Below, in pieces: positions 40,135 to 50,197 of a DNA stretch of 64,000 nucleotides. The position numbers were made by a program, and so were the translations under genes. The notes under the pieces are model-generated. The model worked only from the letters and a program-made list of their open reading frames with translations. It made no database searches and was not told the origin of the DNA. The stretch is from Corynebacterium aquatimens (GTDB lineage Bacteria; Actinomycetota; Actinomycetes; Mycobacteriales; Mycobacteriaceae), in assembly GCF_030408395.1 (NCBI RefSeq), contig NZ_CP046980.1:806001-870000 (forward strand), read 5' to 3'. Each line of letters begins with the position of its first letter. Position 1 is the stretch's first letter.

Positions 40135-41694
40135 ATGGCAACTCAGATACCGCACCGAACCGCTCGCCGCGCACCAGCCCCGCGGCCAGCTGCGCAGTCA
40201 CGCCCGGCTGCCCCGCGCAGCGATGCGTCCGCAAGCGCGTCCTCGGGTCTCGCTCGCGCGATCACCCGCGCAACCCGCTGGATGGAAGCCCGACCGCTGC
40301 TGGATTACACGATGATCCGCACTATCGTCTTTGTCCTCGCCGGCCTCGGCGTGGTCATGGTGACCAGTGCCTCGATGACGTGGTCCATGCTCGGCGATTC
40401 TTCCGTCTGGGCGCAGCCGCTGAAGCAGGCCATCGTTGTCGGCTTGGGTGTGGTGGCGTTCATTGTTGCCCTGCAAATCCCGCCGCGAATAGTGCAGCGC
40501 TTCTCCTTCGCCCTCGTTGCCCTCGCCATCGCCCTGCTGGTCTTAGTGCTGATCCCCGGGATCGGTACTGGTGCTGCCCAGGTGGGGTCCCAGTCGTGGA
40601 TCTCTGTCGGTGGATTTCAACTCCAGCCCTCTGAGCTCGCCCGCGTAGCCATCTGTGTGTGGGGTGCGTCCATCCTGGCCAACAAGGATCCGCGGTACCT
40701 CCTCGAGCCGACGAACGGCTTCGTTCCCTTTGTTGCCGTTGCCGGTGTGTGCATGACGCTGATTACGGTGCAGGGCGACCTTGGTATGGCTCTCTCGTTC
40801 GCAGTCGTGGTCGCTTTCATCCTGATCTTCGCGGGAGTGTCCTGGAACCTGATCGGCATTTTCGCCGGTGTCGCCGTGGTCGGTTTGGTCTTCGTCATGG
40901 CCGCCGGTGGTTACCGTTCACACCGCTTCATGGTTTACTTCGACGCGCTGTTCGGAAAATTCGAGGACACCCGCGGCGTCGCCTTCCAGTCCCACCAGGG
41001 CTTTCTTTCGCTTGCCGACGGCGGCCTGTTCGGCGTGGGACTCGGCCAATCACGCGCGAAGTGGTTCTACCTCCCGGAGGCAAAGAACGACTTCATCTTC
41101 GCCGTGATCGGTGAAGAACTCGGCCTGTGGGGCGGACTGCTTGTCATCTCCTTGTTCTTCTTGCTCATGTTCTTCGGTCTGCGTACGGCGCGCCGGGCGC
41201 AGAACCAGTTCCAGGCACTGCTCGCGGCATCGCTTACAACGTCCGTGGTGTCCCAGGCGTTCATCAACATCGGCTACGTTGTTGGACTGCTGCCCGTGAC
41301 CGGTATTCAGCTGCCGATGATCTCCGCTGGCGGTACCTCGGCCGTGATCACCTTGGGCGCTATGGGCCTCGTGGCATCAGTCGCACGGCACGAGCCAGAT
41401 GCCGTGTCCTCCATGCAGAACTACGGCCGTCCGCTCTTTGACCGCCTGCTTCTTCTTCGCGAGCCGACCCCGGCGGTAGAGCGCCCTCAGGCGAACGAAC
41501 CGGACCGTTCTGCCGATACGCGCCGCGCGCCGCAGAGCATGCCTGGTCGCTACGGCGTGCCGGTTACGGCGCGCCGCACGTCCCCGCAGCGGGAGCAGGC
41601 GCGGCGCACACACGCTTCTCAACCGACTCGTTCACCGGCGCCGCGCAAGGTCTCACGCCGCGAAACCCCACACAGCACCCGCCGGGCAAGCTAG
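40135..41694 (+). CDS. ftsW: Septal peptidoglycan polymerase FtsW (SEDS family)
   Basis: 519-residue SEDS glycosyltransferase that polymerises lipid II with FtsI. About ten membrane segments; family motifs include SWISVGGFQLQPSELARVA, the catalytic-region Asp block VQGDLGMAL and the ending GLLPVTGIQLPMISAGGTS. N- and C-terminal cytosolic tails are long and Arg/Pro-rich (the last about 110 residues), an actinobacterial trait that probably mediates divisome contacts. Confidence 0.96.
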   Translation: MATQIPHRTARRAPAPRPAAQSRPAAPRSDASASASSGLARAITRATRWMEARPLLDYTMIRTIVFVLAGLGVVMVTSASMTWSMLGDSSVWAQPLKQAIVVGLGVVAFIVALQIPPRIVQRFSFALVALAIALLVLVLIPGIGTGAAQVGSQSWISVGGFQLQPSELARVAICVWGASILANKDPRYLLEPTNGFVPFVAVAGVCMTLITVQGDLGMALSFAVVVAFILIFAGVSWNLIGIFAGVAVVGLVFVMAAGGYRSHRFMVYFDALFGKFEDTRGVAFQSHQGFLSLADGGLFGVGLGQSRAKWFYLPEAKNDFIFAVIGEELGLWGGLLVISLFFLLMFFGLRTARRAQNQFQALLAASLTTSVVSQAFINIGYVVGLLPVTGIQLPMISAGGTSAVITLGAMGLVASVARHEPDAVSSMQNYGRPLFDRLLLLREPTPAVERPQANEPDRSADTRRAPQSMPGRYGVPVTARRTSPQREQARRTHASQPTRSPAPRKVSRRETPHSTRRAS

Positions 41695-41723
41695 TGTCAC
41701 GCCGGGCGCGATAGTCTAGAGCA

Positions 41724-42848
41724 ATGCAGGCTGACAAGGTTGACACTTCAGAAGGCTCAGAAAGCAGCGAGCACGCCACGGGCGCAGTCAGCGTAGTTGT
41801 CGCTGGCGGCGGCACGGCTGGACACATTGAGCCGGCGCTTGCGGTCGCGGAGGTTCTGCGCGATTCCTACGGCGCATCAGTGTCCGCACTGGGCACCACT
41901 AAGGGGCTGGAGACGACGATCGTTCCCGCCCGCGGGTTTGAGCTCGCACTGATTGATCCGGTGCCCATCCCGCGCAAGAAGCCCTGGAAGCTCTTTGGAG
42001 TCCCGTTCAAGCTGGCCAAGTCGGTGGGGCAGGCACGGCGCGCCTTGAAGGCTGCCCACGCGGACGCCGTGTTCGGAACCGGTGGATATGTTTCCGCATC
42101 CGCCTACCTCGCTGCGCTGAGCATGCGCATCCCGTTCTACGTTTTAGAAACCAATGCGTTGGCGGGCATGGCTAACAAACTCGGCGTGCGCCTTGGCGGG
42201 GTTGGCTTCAATGCCGTTCACGGCTCTGGCATGAAAGGCGATGTGCTGGGCATCCCGGTGCGCCCCGGCGTGGGCAAGGATCCGGATGGGGTCAAGGCAC
42301 AACGCGGGTACGCGATGTGGAACTTGGATCCTGATCGCCCCACGATCCTGGTCACCGGCGGAAGCCAAGGTGCGCGAAGCATTAATACTGCGCTCGAGGG
42401 AGCCGTCGATACGCTCGTGCGTGAGGGCTTCCAGATTCTCCACGCGTACGGCCGGAAGAATGATGAGCCGCCGGCCCACGAGCACTACGTTGCCGTTCCC
42501 TACATCGATGACATGGAGGCGGCCTACGCGGTCGCTGACATGATCATTTGTCGCTCGGGCGCGATGACGGTGGCGGAGAATTCCGCAGCCGGTATCCCGG
42601 CGATCTACGTGCCGCTGCCGCACGGCAACGGTGAGCAAGGCCTGAATTCCGCCCACCTCGTCGACGCTGGTGCGGCCGTGCGCATTGATGACGCGGAGTT
42701 GAGCCCGGACACCTTGATCCGTGAGACCGTAGCGATCCTGAACGACCCGGCCCGTTATGACTCGATGCGCGCGGCGTTACAGGGCAGCACCGCGGGAAGC
42801 GTCGCAGACGAAATCGCTGGAAGAATAGTACGGGGAGTGAAGAAATGA
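41724..42848 (+). CDS. murG: UDP-GlcNAc:lipid I GlcNAc transferase
   Basis: GT28 enzyme on the inner membrane face that turns lipid I into lipid II. 374 residues with the N-terminal [17 protein letters not shown] loop, the [11 protein letters not shown] block, and the C-terminal donor site [11 protein letters not shown] and [10 protein letters not shown]...[18 protein letters not shown] 6 bases before the ATG and the absence of a ribosome site suggest a leaderless internal promoter. It overlaps murC by ATGA. Confidence 0.96.
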   Translation: MQADKVDTSEGSESSEHATGAVSVVVAGGGTAGHIEPALAVAEVLRDSYGASVSALGTTKGLETTIVPARGFELALIDPVPIPRKKPWKLFGVPFKLAKSVGQARRALKAAHADAVFGTGGYVSASAYLAALSMRIPFYVLETNALAGMANKLGVRLGGVGFNAVHGSGMKGDVLGIPVRPGVGKDPDGVKAQRGYAMWNLDPDRPTILVTGGSQGARSINTALEGAVDTLVREGFQILHAYGRKNDEPPAHEHYVAVPYIDDMEAAYAVADMIICRSGAMTVAENSAAGIPAIYVPLPHGNGEQGLNSAHLVDAGAAVRIDDAELSPDTLIRETVAILNDPARYDSMRAALQGSTAGSVADEIAGRIVRGVKK

Positions 42849-44293
42849 CAGATCTAAGCCGCGTTCACCTCATCGGTATTGGCGGTGCTGGAATGTCCGG
42901 CGTCGCGCGCATTTTGCTTGACCGCGGCAGCGTGGTCACCGGTTCGGATGTCAAAGACTCCCGCCCCGTTAAAGCCCTGCGCGCTCAGGGCGCGCACATT
43001 GCTGTGGGTCATGCTGCGGAGAACCTTGATTTAGCCGGTGATGGTGAACCCACGGTCGTGGTCACCAGCTTTGCCGCGATCCCAAAGGACAATCCTGAGC
43101 TACTAGAAGCTGCGCACCGCGGGATCCCGATCATCCGCCGCTCTGACCTCCTGGGCGAGCTGATGGAGGGCTACACGCAGATCCTCTTCGCCGGTACGCA
43201 CGGCAAGACAACAACTACCTCCATGGCGGTCGTGGCGCTCCAGGCGGCGGGCGCCGACCCGTCGTTCGCGATTGGTGGCCAGCTCAACCGCGCAGGCACG
43301 AACGCTCACCACGGCAGCGGTTCCGCGTTTGTTGCGGAGGCCGACGAATCCGACGCATCGCTGTTGCGTTACCGCCCGGACATTGCCGTGATCACCAACA
43401 TTGAGCCTGATCACCTTGATTTCTTTGACTCCGAGGAGGCCTACTACGGCGTCTTCGATGCCTTCGCTGATTGCGTCACGGACAGCGGGCACTTGGTGGT
43501 TTGCCTTGATGATGATGCCGCGGCGCAGTGCGGTGAGCGCGCGGTGAAGCGCGGCATCAACGTCGTCGGCTACGGCACTTCGGCTGCGGCACAGCGCCAC
43601 CCGGATGTTCCCTGTGGAGCGCTGATCACGAATGAGGTGGCTGAATCGACCCACACGGCCGTGACTGTTCACTTGGCCGAACAGCAATTGGACGTGCTCT
43701 ACACGTTGTCGGTCCCTGGCCGCCACATGGTTCTTAACTCCGCGGCGGCCCTTCTGGCTGGCGTGCTTGCGGGGCAAGACGCCCAAGCACTCGCGGATGG
43801 TTTGAGCGAGTTCACCGGCGTCCGTCGCCGTTTTGAGCTCAAGGGAATCATTGGTTCCGGCCCGTATGAGGGCGTGCACGTCTACGACGATTACGCCCAC
43901 CACCCGACGGAGGTCGCTGCCGTTCTCACCGCCGCAAAGCAGCGCGGCCGCGTTGTCGTGTGTTTCCAGCCGCACCTGTACTCACGCACCCAAACCTTTG
44001 CCACGGAATTCGCCCAGGCACTATCGCTTGCAGACGCGGTGGTGGTCTTAGAGATCTTTGGCGCCCGCGAGCAGCCGGTGGAGGGCGTGGACTCCCGCAT
44101 TATTACCGACGGCATTGATCGCGTGGCAGCCGTAGCGGGTTCGCCGGACCCCGTGGTCTACCAGCCTGATTTTTCTGCGGTTGCGGGCGATGTTGCCCGC
44201 ATCGCGCAGCCCGGCGATCTGGTGATCACCATGGGCGCTGGCGATGTCACGCTGTTATCGGGGCCAATCCTCGACGCATTGGCGGGAGCATAA
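42845..44293 (+). CDS. murC: UDP-MurNAc:L-alanine ligase
   Basis: Adds the first amino acid to UDP-MurNAc. The 482-residue protein has the UDP-binding [17 protein letters not shown], the ATP loop [15 protein letters not shown], the [12 protein letters not shown] block and [11 protein letters not shown]. The murG-murC stop/start overlap (ATGA) and 3-base gap to ftsQ suggest one coupled unit. Confidence 0.97.
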   Translation: MTDLSRVHLIGIGGAGMSGVARILLDRGSVVTGSDVKDSRPVKALRAQGAHIAVGHAAENLDLAGDGEPTVVVTSFAAIPKDNPELLEAAHRGIPIIRRSDLLGELMEGYTQILFAGTHGKTTTTSMAVVALQAAGADPSFAIGGQLNRAGTNAHHGSGSAFVAEADESDASLLRYRPDIAVITNIEPDHLDFFDSEEAYYGVFDAFADCVTDSGHLVVCLDDDAAAQCGERAVKRGINVVGYGTSAAAQRHPDVPCGALITNEVAESTHTAVTVHLAEQQLDVLYTLSVPGRHMVLNSAAALLAGVLAGQDAQALADGLSEFTGVRRRFELKGIIGSGPYEGVHVYDDYAHHPTEVAAVLTAAKQRGRVVVCFQPHLYSRTQTFATEFAQALSLADAVVVLEIFGAREQPVEGVDSRIITDGIDRVAAVAGSPDPVVYQPDFSAVAGDVARIAQPGDLVITMGAGDVTLLSGPILDALAGA

Positions 44294-44296
44294 CGC

Positions 44297-44986
44297 GTGT
44301 CGACGAAGGTCTCAGTCAAAAAATCTTTCCCCTGGGGCAAAGCCTTAGGCGCTGCCGTGGCCGTGGCGCTTCTGGCAGCGATCGTCTGGGCGGTGGTGTA
44401 TTTCACTCCGCTGTGTTCCTTAAACAGCGTCGAAGTGGAAGGCAACAGTCGCGTATCAAAAGACCAGATCGTGGACGCCGTGAATGTTGAGCACGGCACG
44501 CCTTTAGCCCAAATCAATGTGTTGGAAGCAGGGGAGCGCGTCGCCGCGGTGCCGTGGGTGAAATCCGTCACGGTGTCGCGTGATTGGCCTTCTTCGCTTG
44601 TGGTGGATGTCGAAGAGTACAGCGTCGTGGCGTTCCGGAACCGGGACGGCGCAACTGAACTCTACGGGGTGGAGGGCTATCCCTTTGCGGTGGATACCCC
44701 GCCTGAAGGAACCATTGAAATCACCGGCGATGCCGCACGCAATCCCGAGGTCGCCAAGGACGCCGTAAACGTTGTGTCGTCGCTAAGCGACAACGCGCGC
44801 GGCCTCATTTCCTCTATTGAAGCCCGCGGGCCGAATGAATTCGCCCTCCATTTGAAAGACGAGCGCCTCGTCGTGTGGGGCGCCGCGGAAGACAACAAGA
44901 ACAAAGCGCTTGCCTTCGACACCGTCGTGCAGCGTGAAGGCCGGGAGTTCAACATCTCCAACCCGCGGCTTGTTACCAGCCGCTAG
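44297..44986 (+). CDS. ftsQ: Cell division protein FtsQ (POTRA domain)
   Basis: 229-residue bitopic divisome scaffold. Start GTG. A short basic cytosolic tail, one membrane segment (about residues 14-35) and the POTRA domain beginning SLNSVEVEGNSRVSKDQIVDAVNV, followed by the beta domain (WVKSVTVSRDWPSSLVVDVEE). It ends before a 212-base gap that holds the ftsZ promoters. Confidence 0.94.
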   Translation: MSTKVSVKKSFPWGKALGAAVAVALLAAIVWAVVYFTPLCSLNSVEVEGNSRVSKDQIVDAVNVEHGTPLAQINVLEAGERVAAVPWVKSVTVSRDWPSSLVVDVEEYSVVAFRNRDGATELYGVEGYPFAVDTPPEGTIEITGDAARNPEVAKDAVNVVSSLSDNARGLISSIEARGPNEFALHLKDERLVVWGAAEDNKNKALAFDTVVQREGREFNISNPRLVTSR

Positions 44987-45053
44987 AAGTGAGGCTCAGC
45001 TGATGCGGATGTGACTGCCGTGCCAGGAGTGCTCTGCTGGGGTAAAAGCGCAG

Positions 45054-45089
45054 GTCGGCAACCCTAAAGTAAAGGTTGAGGGTGCCGAC
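45054..45089. promoter_or_regulatory. Palindromic operator upstream of ftsZ (candidate FtsR site)
   Basis: The core 45061-45083 reads ACCCT-AAA-GTAAAG-G-TTGAGGGT. It is extended outwards by GTCGGCA and TGCCGAC arms, making a 36-base imperfect palindrome without a T tract. A near copy (19 of 23 bases) lies before wag31. MerR-type regulators bind such sites in promoter spacers, and FtsR (MerR family) is known to activate ftsZ in C. glutamicum. A TAAAAT at 45107-45112 could be a -10. Assigning FtsR is inference. Confidence 0.6.
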
Positions 45090-45198
45090 ACGCCGAGCGA
45101 AAACTCTAAAATGGAACTGCTTTTAGCCATGATGGGTTACGTCACTTTAAGAAGCTTTATGAAGCACCCCCGTTACTTGGAAAGGCGAGCACCCTCAC

Positions 45199-46539
45199 AT
45201 GACCTCACCTAGCAACTACCTCGCCATGATTCGCGTCGTCGGTGTCGGCGGCGGCGGCGTCAACGCAGTCAACCGCATGATTGAAGAGGGGCTGAAAGGT
45301 GTTGAATTCGTTGCTATAAACACCGACTCCCAGGCGTTGCTGTTCACGGACGCTGACACCAAGCTCGACATCGGCCGCGAGGCGACTCGTGGACTCGGTG
45401 CCGGCGCGAACCCTGAGGTTGGCCGCACTTCTGCCGAGGACCACAAGCAGGAGATTGAGGAGTCGCTCAAGGGCTCCGACATGGTCTTCGTGACCGCGGG
45501 TGAAGGCGGCGGCACAGGTACCGGTGCTGCACCGGTTGTCGCTGGTGTTGCAAAGAAGATGGGTGCCTTGACCATCGGTGTTGTGACCCGCCCGTTCTCC
45601 TTCGAAGGCAAGCGCCGCACCCGCCAGGCGTTGGAGGGCATCGAGGCCCTGAAAGAAGTCTGCGACACCGTCATCGTTATCCCGAACGACCGTCTGCTGC
45701 AGCTCGGCGACCAGGAACTGTCCATGATGGAAGCGTTCCGCGCAGCCGATGAGGTTCTCTACAACGGTGTTCAGGGTATTACCAACCTGATCACCATCCC
45801 GGGCATGATCAACGTTGACTTCGCGGACGTGCGCTCCGTGATGGCGGACGCTGGTTCCGCGCTCATGGGCGTGGGTTCCGCCCGCGGCGACAACCGCGTC
45901 ATGGTTGCCACCGAACAGGCGATCAACTCCCCGCTGCTTGAGACCACCATGGAAGGTGCCCGCGGCGTTCTGATCTCCATCGCCGGTGGGTCTGACCTTG
46001 GCCTCATGGAGGTCAACAATGCCGCCTCCATCGTTGAGGAGAAGGCTGACGACGACGCGAACATCATCTTCGGAACGATCATCGACGATAACTTGGGCGA
46101 TGAGGTCCGCGTGACCATCATCGCCACGGGTTTCGACGAGAAGGCAAACGTCCGCCCCGACAGCGCTGCTCCGCAGGAAACCGCCGGCGTGACCGTCGAT
46201 GGCCAGGCCAGCGAGACCCCGACGCCAGCGCCGGAGCGTGCCGCGCTGTTTGATAACCGCAATGAGCAGTCCTCATCGTCTGCATCCGTATCCTCGTCCT
46301 CCGTTGTGGAAACGCCGGTGCGCCGTGTTGAGCGTGTTGAGCGTGTTGAACGTGATGAGCGTAATGAACGCGGTGTTAATGAACGCGGTGTTGAGGACCA
46401 TGACTCCTACGCAGCCCGCCACCGCCTTGACGGTGACAGCGGCCTGTTCACCTCCCGTGGTGATGACCGCAGGGATGACCGCCGCGACGACCGCGGCGCT
46501 CGCGCCGATGACCTCGACGTTCCGGACTTCCTGCGCTAA
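45199..46539 (+). CDS. ftsZ: Cell division GTPase FtsZ
   Basis: Tubulin-like GTPase that forms the Z ring. 446 residues: the GTPase domain has [13 protein letters not shown] and the tubulin signature [11 protein letters not shown]. The variable C-terminal linker (about residues 318-435) contains a run of ER/VER repeats ([17 protein letters not shown]) and a [11 protein letters not shown] repeat. The conserved tail [10 protein letters not shown], bound by SepF and FtsW in this group, is intact. GGAAAGG precedes the ATG. The stop overlaps the pgeF ATG by one base. Confidence 0.97.
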   Translation: MTSPSNYLAMIRVVGVGGGGVNAVNRMIEEGLKGVEFVAINTDSQALLFTDADTKLDIGREATRGLGAGANPEVGRTSAEDHKQEIEESLKGSDMVFVTAGEGGGTGTGAAPVVAGVAKKMGALTIGVVTRPFSFEGKRRTRQALEGIEALKEVCDTVIVIPNDRLLQLGDQELSMMEAFRAADEVLYNGVQGITNLITIPGMINVDFADVRSVMADAGSALMGVGSARGDNRVMVATEQAINSPLLETTMEGARGVLISIAGGSDLGLMEVNNAASIVEEKADDDANIIFGTIIDDNLGDEVRVTIIATGFDEKANVRPDSAAPQETAGVTVDGQASETPTPAPERAALFDNRNEQSSSSASVSSSSVVETPVRRVERVERVERDERNERGVNERGVEDHDSYAARHRLDGDSGLFTSRGDDRRDDRRDDRGARADDLDVPDFLR

Positions 46540-47264
46540 TGACCAACACATCTGATCGCCCCGTCCGCATGGTGTTCACCAGCCGTGCAGGCGGGGTGTC
46601 TGCGTCCCCATACGATTCCTTCAACCTGGGGCTTCACGTCGGGGATGCCCCGGATGCCGTTGCACGCAATCGCCAACGGCTGGCCGACATCATCGGTATT
46701 GATGCGGCGCGCTTTGTGTGGATGGAGCAATTGCACACCAACACCGTGACCGTTGTCGACGGGCCGAGGGATGAACCGGTTCCCGCCACGGACGCGATAG
46801 TGACAACGCAGGTGGAGCTTCCGCTGTGCGTACTGGTTGCTGACTGCGTGCCGGTGCTGCTTGCGGACCACACGGCAGGCGTTATCGCCGCGGCGCATGC
46901 CGGTCGGCTTGGTGCCCGCAACGGGATCGTTCAAAAGACCGTGGAAACGATGGTCGGGCTTGGCGCCACACCCGCGCACATTCAGGTGCTGCTTGGCCCC
47001 GCGGCCGCTGGTGCGTCCTACGAAGTGCCCGCGGACATGGCCGCGGATGTTGAGGCGCACCTGCCGGGCTCACGCACAACAACTACCCGCGGGACCGCCG
47101 GCATTGACGTGCGCGCCGGACTCGTGCGGCAACTGCTGAGCCTGGGCGTGACAACCATCGACGCTGACCCGCGCGACACCATTACGGATGAGAACTTCTT
47201 CTCCTACCGTCGCGAAGGGCCCACCGGACGCCAAGCTGGCGTTGTGTGGCTCACCGGAAACTAG
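46539..47264 (+). CDS. pgeF: Peptidoglycan-editing multicopper oxidase-fold protein (YfiH/PgeF family)
   Basis: 241-residue member of the laccase-fold family that removes mis-incorporated serine from UDP-MurNAc in E. coli; related enzymes also deaminate purine nucleosides. Metal-site landmarks are WMEQLHTNTV, VADCVPVLLAD and AAHAGRLGARNGIVQ (the usual HAGWRG is HAGRLG here). It overlaps ftsZ by one base (TAATG), as in many Gram-positive bacteria. Confidence 0.9.
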   Translation: MTNTSDRPVRMVFTSRAGGVSASPYDSFNLGLHVGDAPDAVARNRQRLADIIGIDAARFVWMEQLHTNTVTVVDGPRDEPVPATDAIVTTQVELPLCVLVADCVPVLLADHTAGVIAAAHAGRLGARNGIVQKTVETMVGLGATPAHIQVLLGPAAAGASYEVPADMAADVEAHLPGSRTTTTRGTAGIDVRAGLVRQLLSLGVTTIDADPRDTITDENFFSYRREGPTGRQAGVVWLTGN

Positions 47265-47286
47265 AACTACGGAGGCACTACTCACA

Positions 47287-48078
47287 GTGGCACTCGACAT
47301 TGATCCTGCCCGACGCGAAGAAATCGCCCGCAACCTTGACGCCGTGCGTAAAAAGCTTCATGAGGCCGAAGCCAGCGCCGGCCGCGCGCCGGGCAGTGTA
47401 GAACTTCTTCCCGTGACCAAGTTCCACGCGGTCGAAGACATTGCGATCCTCGGTGAACTGGGCGTCACGCTCGTCGGGGAAAACCGCGAACAGGAAGCCC
47501 GTGACAAGGCCGAGACGCTTAGGGGAGCGGAAGCGCCTGCGCACCCTGCGGGCATAGCAATGCTTGGCCAGATCCAGTCCAAGAAGGCGAACTCGGTCGC
47601 CCGCTGGGCAGCGGAGGTGCATTCTGTTGATTCGGTGAAGCTCGCCAGCGGGTTGGACCGCGGCATGGCGCTGGCACTCGAGCGCGGTGACCGGACCGGC
47701 ACCGTGTTGCCGTGTTTTATACAGTTTTCCTTTGACGGCGACCCTCAGCGCGGCGGCGTCGAGCGAGCCGGCATCGACGAACTAGCGGACGCGATCGCCT
47801 CGGCCGAGCACCTTCAACTCGCCGGGATCATGGTCGTTCCGCCACTCGGTGCAGACGCTGAAGAAGTGTTTTCTGTCAGCCGGGAGATCACGGATGTACT
47901 GAGCGAAAAATACTGCTCCGCAGACACTGAGTCGGACACGGTGAAAGAGCCGGGGACCATGGGGTCAAAGTTGCGTCTGTCTGCTGGAATGTCCCAAGAT
48001 TTTCCTCTCGCAATTGAATGTGGGTCGGACATCGTGCGTGTCGGAACAGCGCTGCTTGGTGCCCGCCCCGTACGCTAA
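47287..48078 (+). CDS. YggS-family PLP homeostasis protein
   Basis: 263-residue PLP-binding protein with no strong catalytic activity, involved in vitamin B6 and amino acid homeostasis. The GTG at 47287 is selected for its GGAGG site and because the family fold begins there (REEIARNLDAVRKKLHEAE). The PLP lysine is in LLPVTKFHAVEDI; later marks are HSVDSVKLA and the phosphate-binding LSAGMSQDFPLAIECGSDIVRVGTALLG. The ftsZ-pgeF-yggS-sepF order is conserved. Confidence 0.92.
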   Translation: MALDIDPARREEIARNLDAVRKKLHEAEASAGRAPGSVELLPVTKFHAVEDIAILGELGVTLVGENREQEARDKAETLRGAEAPAHPAGIAMLGQIQSKKANSVARWAAEVHSVDSVKLASGLDRGMALALERGDRTGTVLPCFIQFSFDGDPQRGGVERAGIDELADAIASAEHLQLAGIMVVPPLGADAEEVFSVSREITDVLSEKYCSADTESDTVKEPGTMGSKLRLSAGMSQDFPLAIECGSDIVRVGTALLGARPVR

Positions 48079-48147
48079 TTTTCAACATCAACTTCCCACC
48101 ATTTGCGTCGCTTTTACTAGCAACCACCAGCACGATCGGAGAAAAAC

Positions 48148-48630
48148 ATGTCGTTCAAAAACAGCATGATGGAGTTCTTTGGCCTCGGCGCCTACAGCCC
48201 CGACGATGATGCTTACTACGACGACCCGGCTTTCGACGACCGCCGCTCTGATTCCTACTCCCGCAGCAACGAACGCTACGCCGGTGCAGCCCCTGCTCGT
48301 TCCTACGATGACTACGCGGAGCGTGAGTCGCGCAGCTACCGCGAAGAGCGTGAAGCCTCGATCATCAGCGTTCGCCCGCGCAACTACAACGACGCCAAGG
48401 ACATTGGCGAGCCGTTCCGCGATGGTGACGCAGTGGTGATGGACCTCTCCGGTGTGGACAAGCCGACGGCAATGCGCCTGATCGATTTCGCTGCTGGCCT
48501 GTGTTTCGCAGCGCGCGGCAAGATGCACAAGCTGACCCGCTCCGGCGAGAACCACCTTGTGTTCGCGATCGTTCCGGAAAACGCGCGCACCAGCGTGCCG
48601 GAACTCGAGCGCGTCGCTGCACTGCGTTAA
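48148..48630 (+). CDS. sepF: Z-ring membrane anchor SepF
   Basis: 160-residue protein that tethers FtsZ to the membrane in Actinobacteria, which lack FtsA. The N-terminal amphipathic helix (MSFKNSMMEFFGLG) binds membrane. A Tyr/Asp/Ser/Arg-rich linker follows (about 15-70), and the SepF core contains VVMDLSGVDKPTAMRLIDFAAGLCFAARGKMHKL. CGGAG precedes the ATG. Confidence 0.95.
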   Translation: MSFKNSMMEFFGLGAYSPDDDAYYDDPAFDDRRSDSYSRSNERYAGAAPARSYDDYAERESRSYREEREASIISVRPRNYNDAKDIGEPFRDGDAVVMDLSGVDKPTAMRLIDFAAGLCFAARGKMHKLTRSGENHLVFAIVPENARTSVPELERVAALR

Positions 48631-48756
48631 TCGCGGTTAATCGCGTAAACCGGCTGATAAAGCGGTGACGGCATCTACCCCGGCCGTCGATAAGCGTGCG
48701 CATGGTGTGAAACACTCCGCCTGACGGCAAATCTTCACTCGCTTCGAGCAACTCTG

Positions 48757-48762
48757 TAGGGT
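48757..48762 (+). promoter_or_regulatory. Candidate -10 for a leaderless yggT transcript
   Basis: TAGGGT ends 8 bases before the GTG at 48771; no ribosome site is seen. Confidence 0.4.
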
Positions 48763-48770
48763 ATATCCCC

Positions 48771-49064
48771 GTGAGCATGCTCGGAGCGATTCTTTATTCT
48801 CTAGTCGGCCTCTACACCCTCATCGTGATTGTCAGGCTGATCATTGAGATGATTCAATCCTTTTCTAAACACTTCAACCCGCCGGCCTGGTTTGCGGTGG
48901 TAGGGGAGTTTTTCTTTGTGCTCACAGACCCGCCGATCAAAGCTTTACGACGAGTGATTCCACCCCTGCAACTAGGTGCCGTGGCGTTGGATGTCAGCGT
49001 GCTGGTCTTATTCTTTGGGCTCACTGTGTTGAGCATCATCATTCAATTGACGCTTATTTCATGA
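48771..49064 (+). CDS. YggT-family membrane protein
   Basis: 97-residue membrane protein with two hydrophobic segments (about 4-25 and 70-92) around the conserved loop LTDPPIKALRRVIPPLQLGAVALDVSVLVLFF, the YggT signature. Function is unknown, but it is regularly found between sepF and divIVA and probably serves envelope or osmotic functions at the division site. Confidence 0.88.
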   Translation: MSMLGAILYSLVGLYTLIVIVRLIIEMIQSFSKHFNPPAWFAVVGEFFFVLTDPPIKALRRVIPPLQLGAVALDVSVLVLFFGLTVLSIIIQLTLIS

Positions 49065-49070
49065 AAACTC

Positions 49071-49093
49071 ACCCTCCGGTAAAGATTGAGGGT
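49071..49093. promoter_or_regulatory. Palindromic operator upstream of wag31 (copy of the ftsZ site)
   Basis: ACCCT-CCG-GTAAAG-A-TTGAGGGT agrees with the ftsZ-upstream site at 19 of 23 positions, including all of both ACCCT/AGGGT ends. It is followed at once by ATAAATACAGT, which offers -10 candidates. The pairing suggests that one regulator controls ftsZ and wag31. Confidence 0.6.
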
Positions 49094-49164
49094 ATAAATA
49101 CAGTAGGTTAGTCTGTTTTCTAACGTGCACAATCTACGTAAAGATCTATTCGAAGGGAACGCAC

Positions 49165-50136
49165 ATGCCGCTGACACCAGCAGACGTTCACAATGTTGCT
49201 TTTAGCAAGCCGCCGATTGGCAAGCGTGGCTACAACGAGGACGAGGTTGATCAGTTCCTCGACCTGGTTGAGGACACCCTGGCGCAGCTGCAGGATGAGA
49301 ACGATGATCTCCGCGCTCGCGTTGAGGAACTAGGCCGCTCCGGTGGCGCCGCCGCCCCGGCTGCCCCCGCCGCAGAATCCAAGGTTGACGAGGCCGCGAT
49401 TCGCCGCGAGATCGAAGACCGCGTTCGCTCCGAGTACGAAGCTAAGCTGCGCGAGTGCCAGGAAGCCAAGAACCGTGCAGAGGCTGACGCTCGCGCTGCC
49501 CACGAAGAGGTTGCACGCGTCCGCGAGGAAGCTCAGAGGGCTAAGACGCAGGCAGACAACAACCAGCAGGGCAGCCAGAAGGTTGGCCTGGTTGCAGCTG
49601 CTCCGGCTCAGCCAGCTCCGGCACAGCCGCAGGCACCGACCTCCACCGGTGAGGCTCACGTCCAGGCAGCGAAGGTCCTGGGTCTGGCTCAGGAAACCGC
49701 AGACCGCCTCACGTCCGAGGCTGAGGCAGAGTCCAAGGCATTGGTCGACAACGCACGCACCGAGGCTGCGCGCCAGGTCAATGATGCTGAGCAGCACGCA
49801 CAGCGCACCCGCCGTGAGGCTGAGGAGCACGCAAACCGCGTTGTTTCTGAGGCTCAGAAGAAGGCCGATGAGACCACCGCTGATGCAAACTCCCGTGCTG
49901 AGGCACAGATCCGCAGCGCCGAAGAGAAGGCTGCACAGCTGCGCGCGGACGCTGAGCGCAAGCACACCGAGATCATGAACACGGTGAAGCAGCAGCAGAC
50001 CGCACTCGAGGCACGCATCGCAGAGTTGCGCACCTTCGAGCGCGAGTACCGCACCCGCCTGAAGAACTTGCTGCAGTCCCAGCTCGAAGAGCTTGAGACC
50101 CGTGGCACCTCCGCGCCGAACGGCAACGAGAACTAA
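49165..50136 (+). CDS. wag31: Polar growth organiser DivIVA / Wag31
   Basis: 323-residue coiled-coil protein that collects at curved membrane at the poles and recruits the elongation machinery. The N-terminal lipid-binding domain is [39 protein letters not shown]. Coiled coils follow (about 33-50 and 72-125), an Ala/Gln/Pro-rich break (about 130-165), and then a long second coiled coil ending [19 protein letters not shown] terminator follows. Confidence 0.96.
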   Translation: MPLTPADVHNVAFSKPPIGKRGYNEDEVDQFLDLVEDTLAQLQDENDDLRARVEELGRSGGAAAPAAPAAESKVDEAAIRREIEDRVRSEYEAKLRECQEAKNRAEADARAAHEEVARVREEAQRAKTQADNNQQGSQKVGLVAAAPAQPAPAQPQAPTSTGEAHVQAAKVLGLAQETADRLTSEAEAESKALVDNARTEAARQVNDAEQHAQRTRREAEEHANRVVSEAQKKADETTADANSRAEAQIRSAEEKAAQLRADAERKHTEIMNTVKQQQTALEARIAELRTFEREYRTRLKNLLQSQLEELETRGTSAPNGNEN

Positions 50137-50150
50137 AGCCGAAGAAAACA

Positions 50151-50186
50151 AATAGCCCGTGGCGCGCGCCGCGGGCTATTTTTTAT
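50151..50186 (+). terminator. Strong terminator after wag31
   Basis: AATAGCCCG...CGGGCTATT arms with a GGCGC/GCGCC inner stem and one G/T mismatch, followed by TTTTTT. Confidence 0.95.
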
Positions 50187-50197
50187 CCCCAGGAAAG

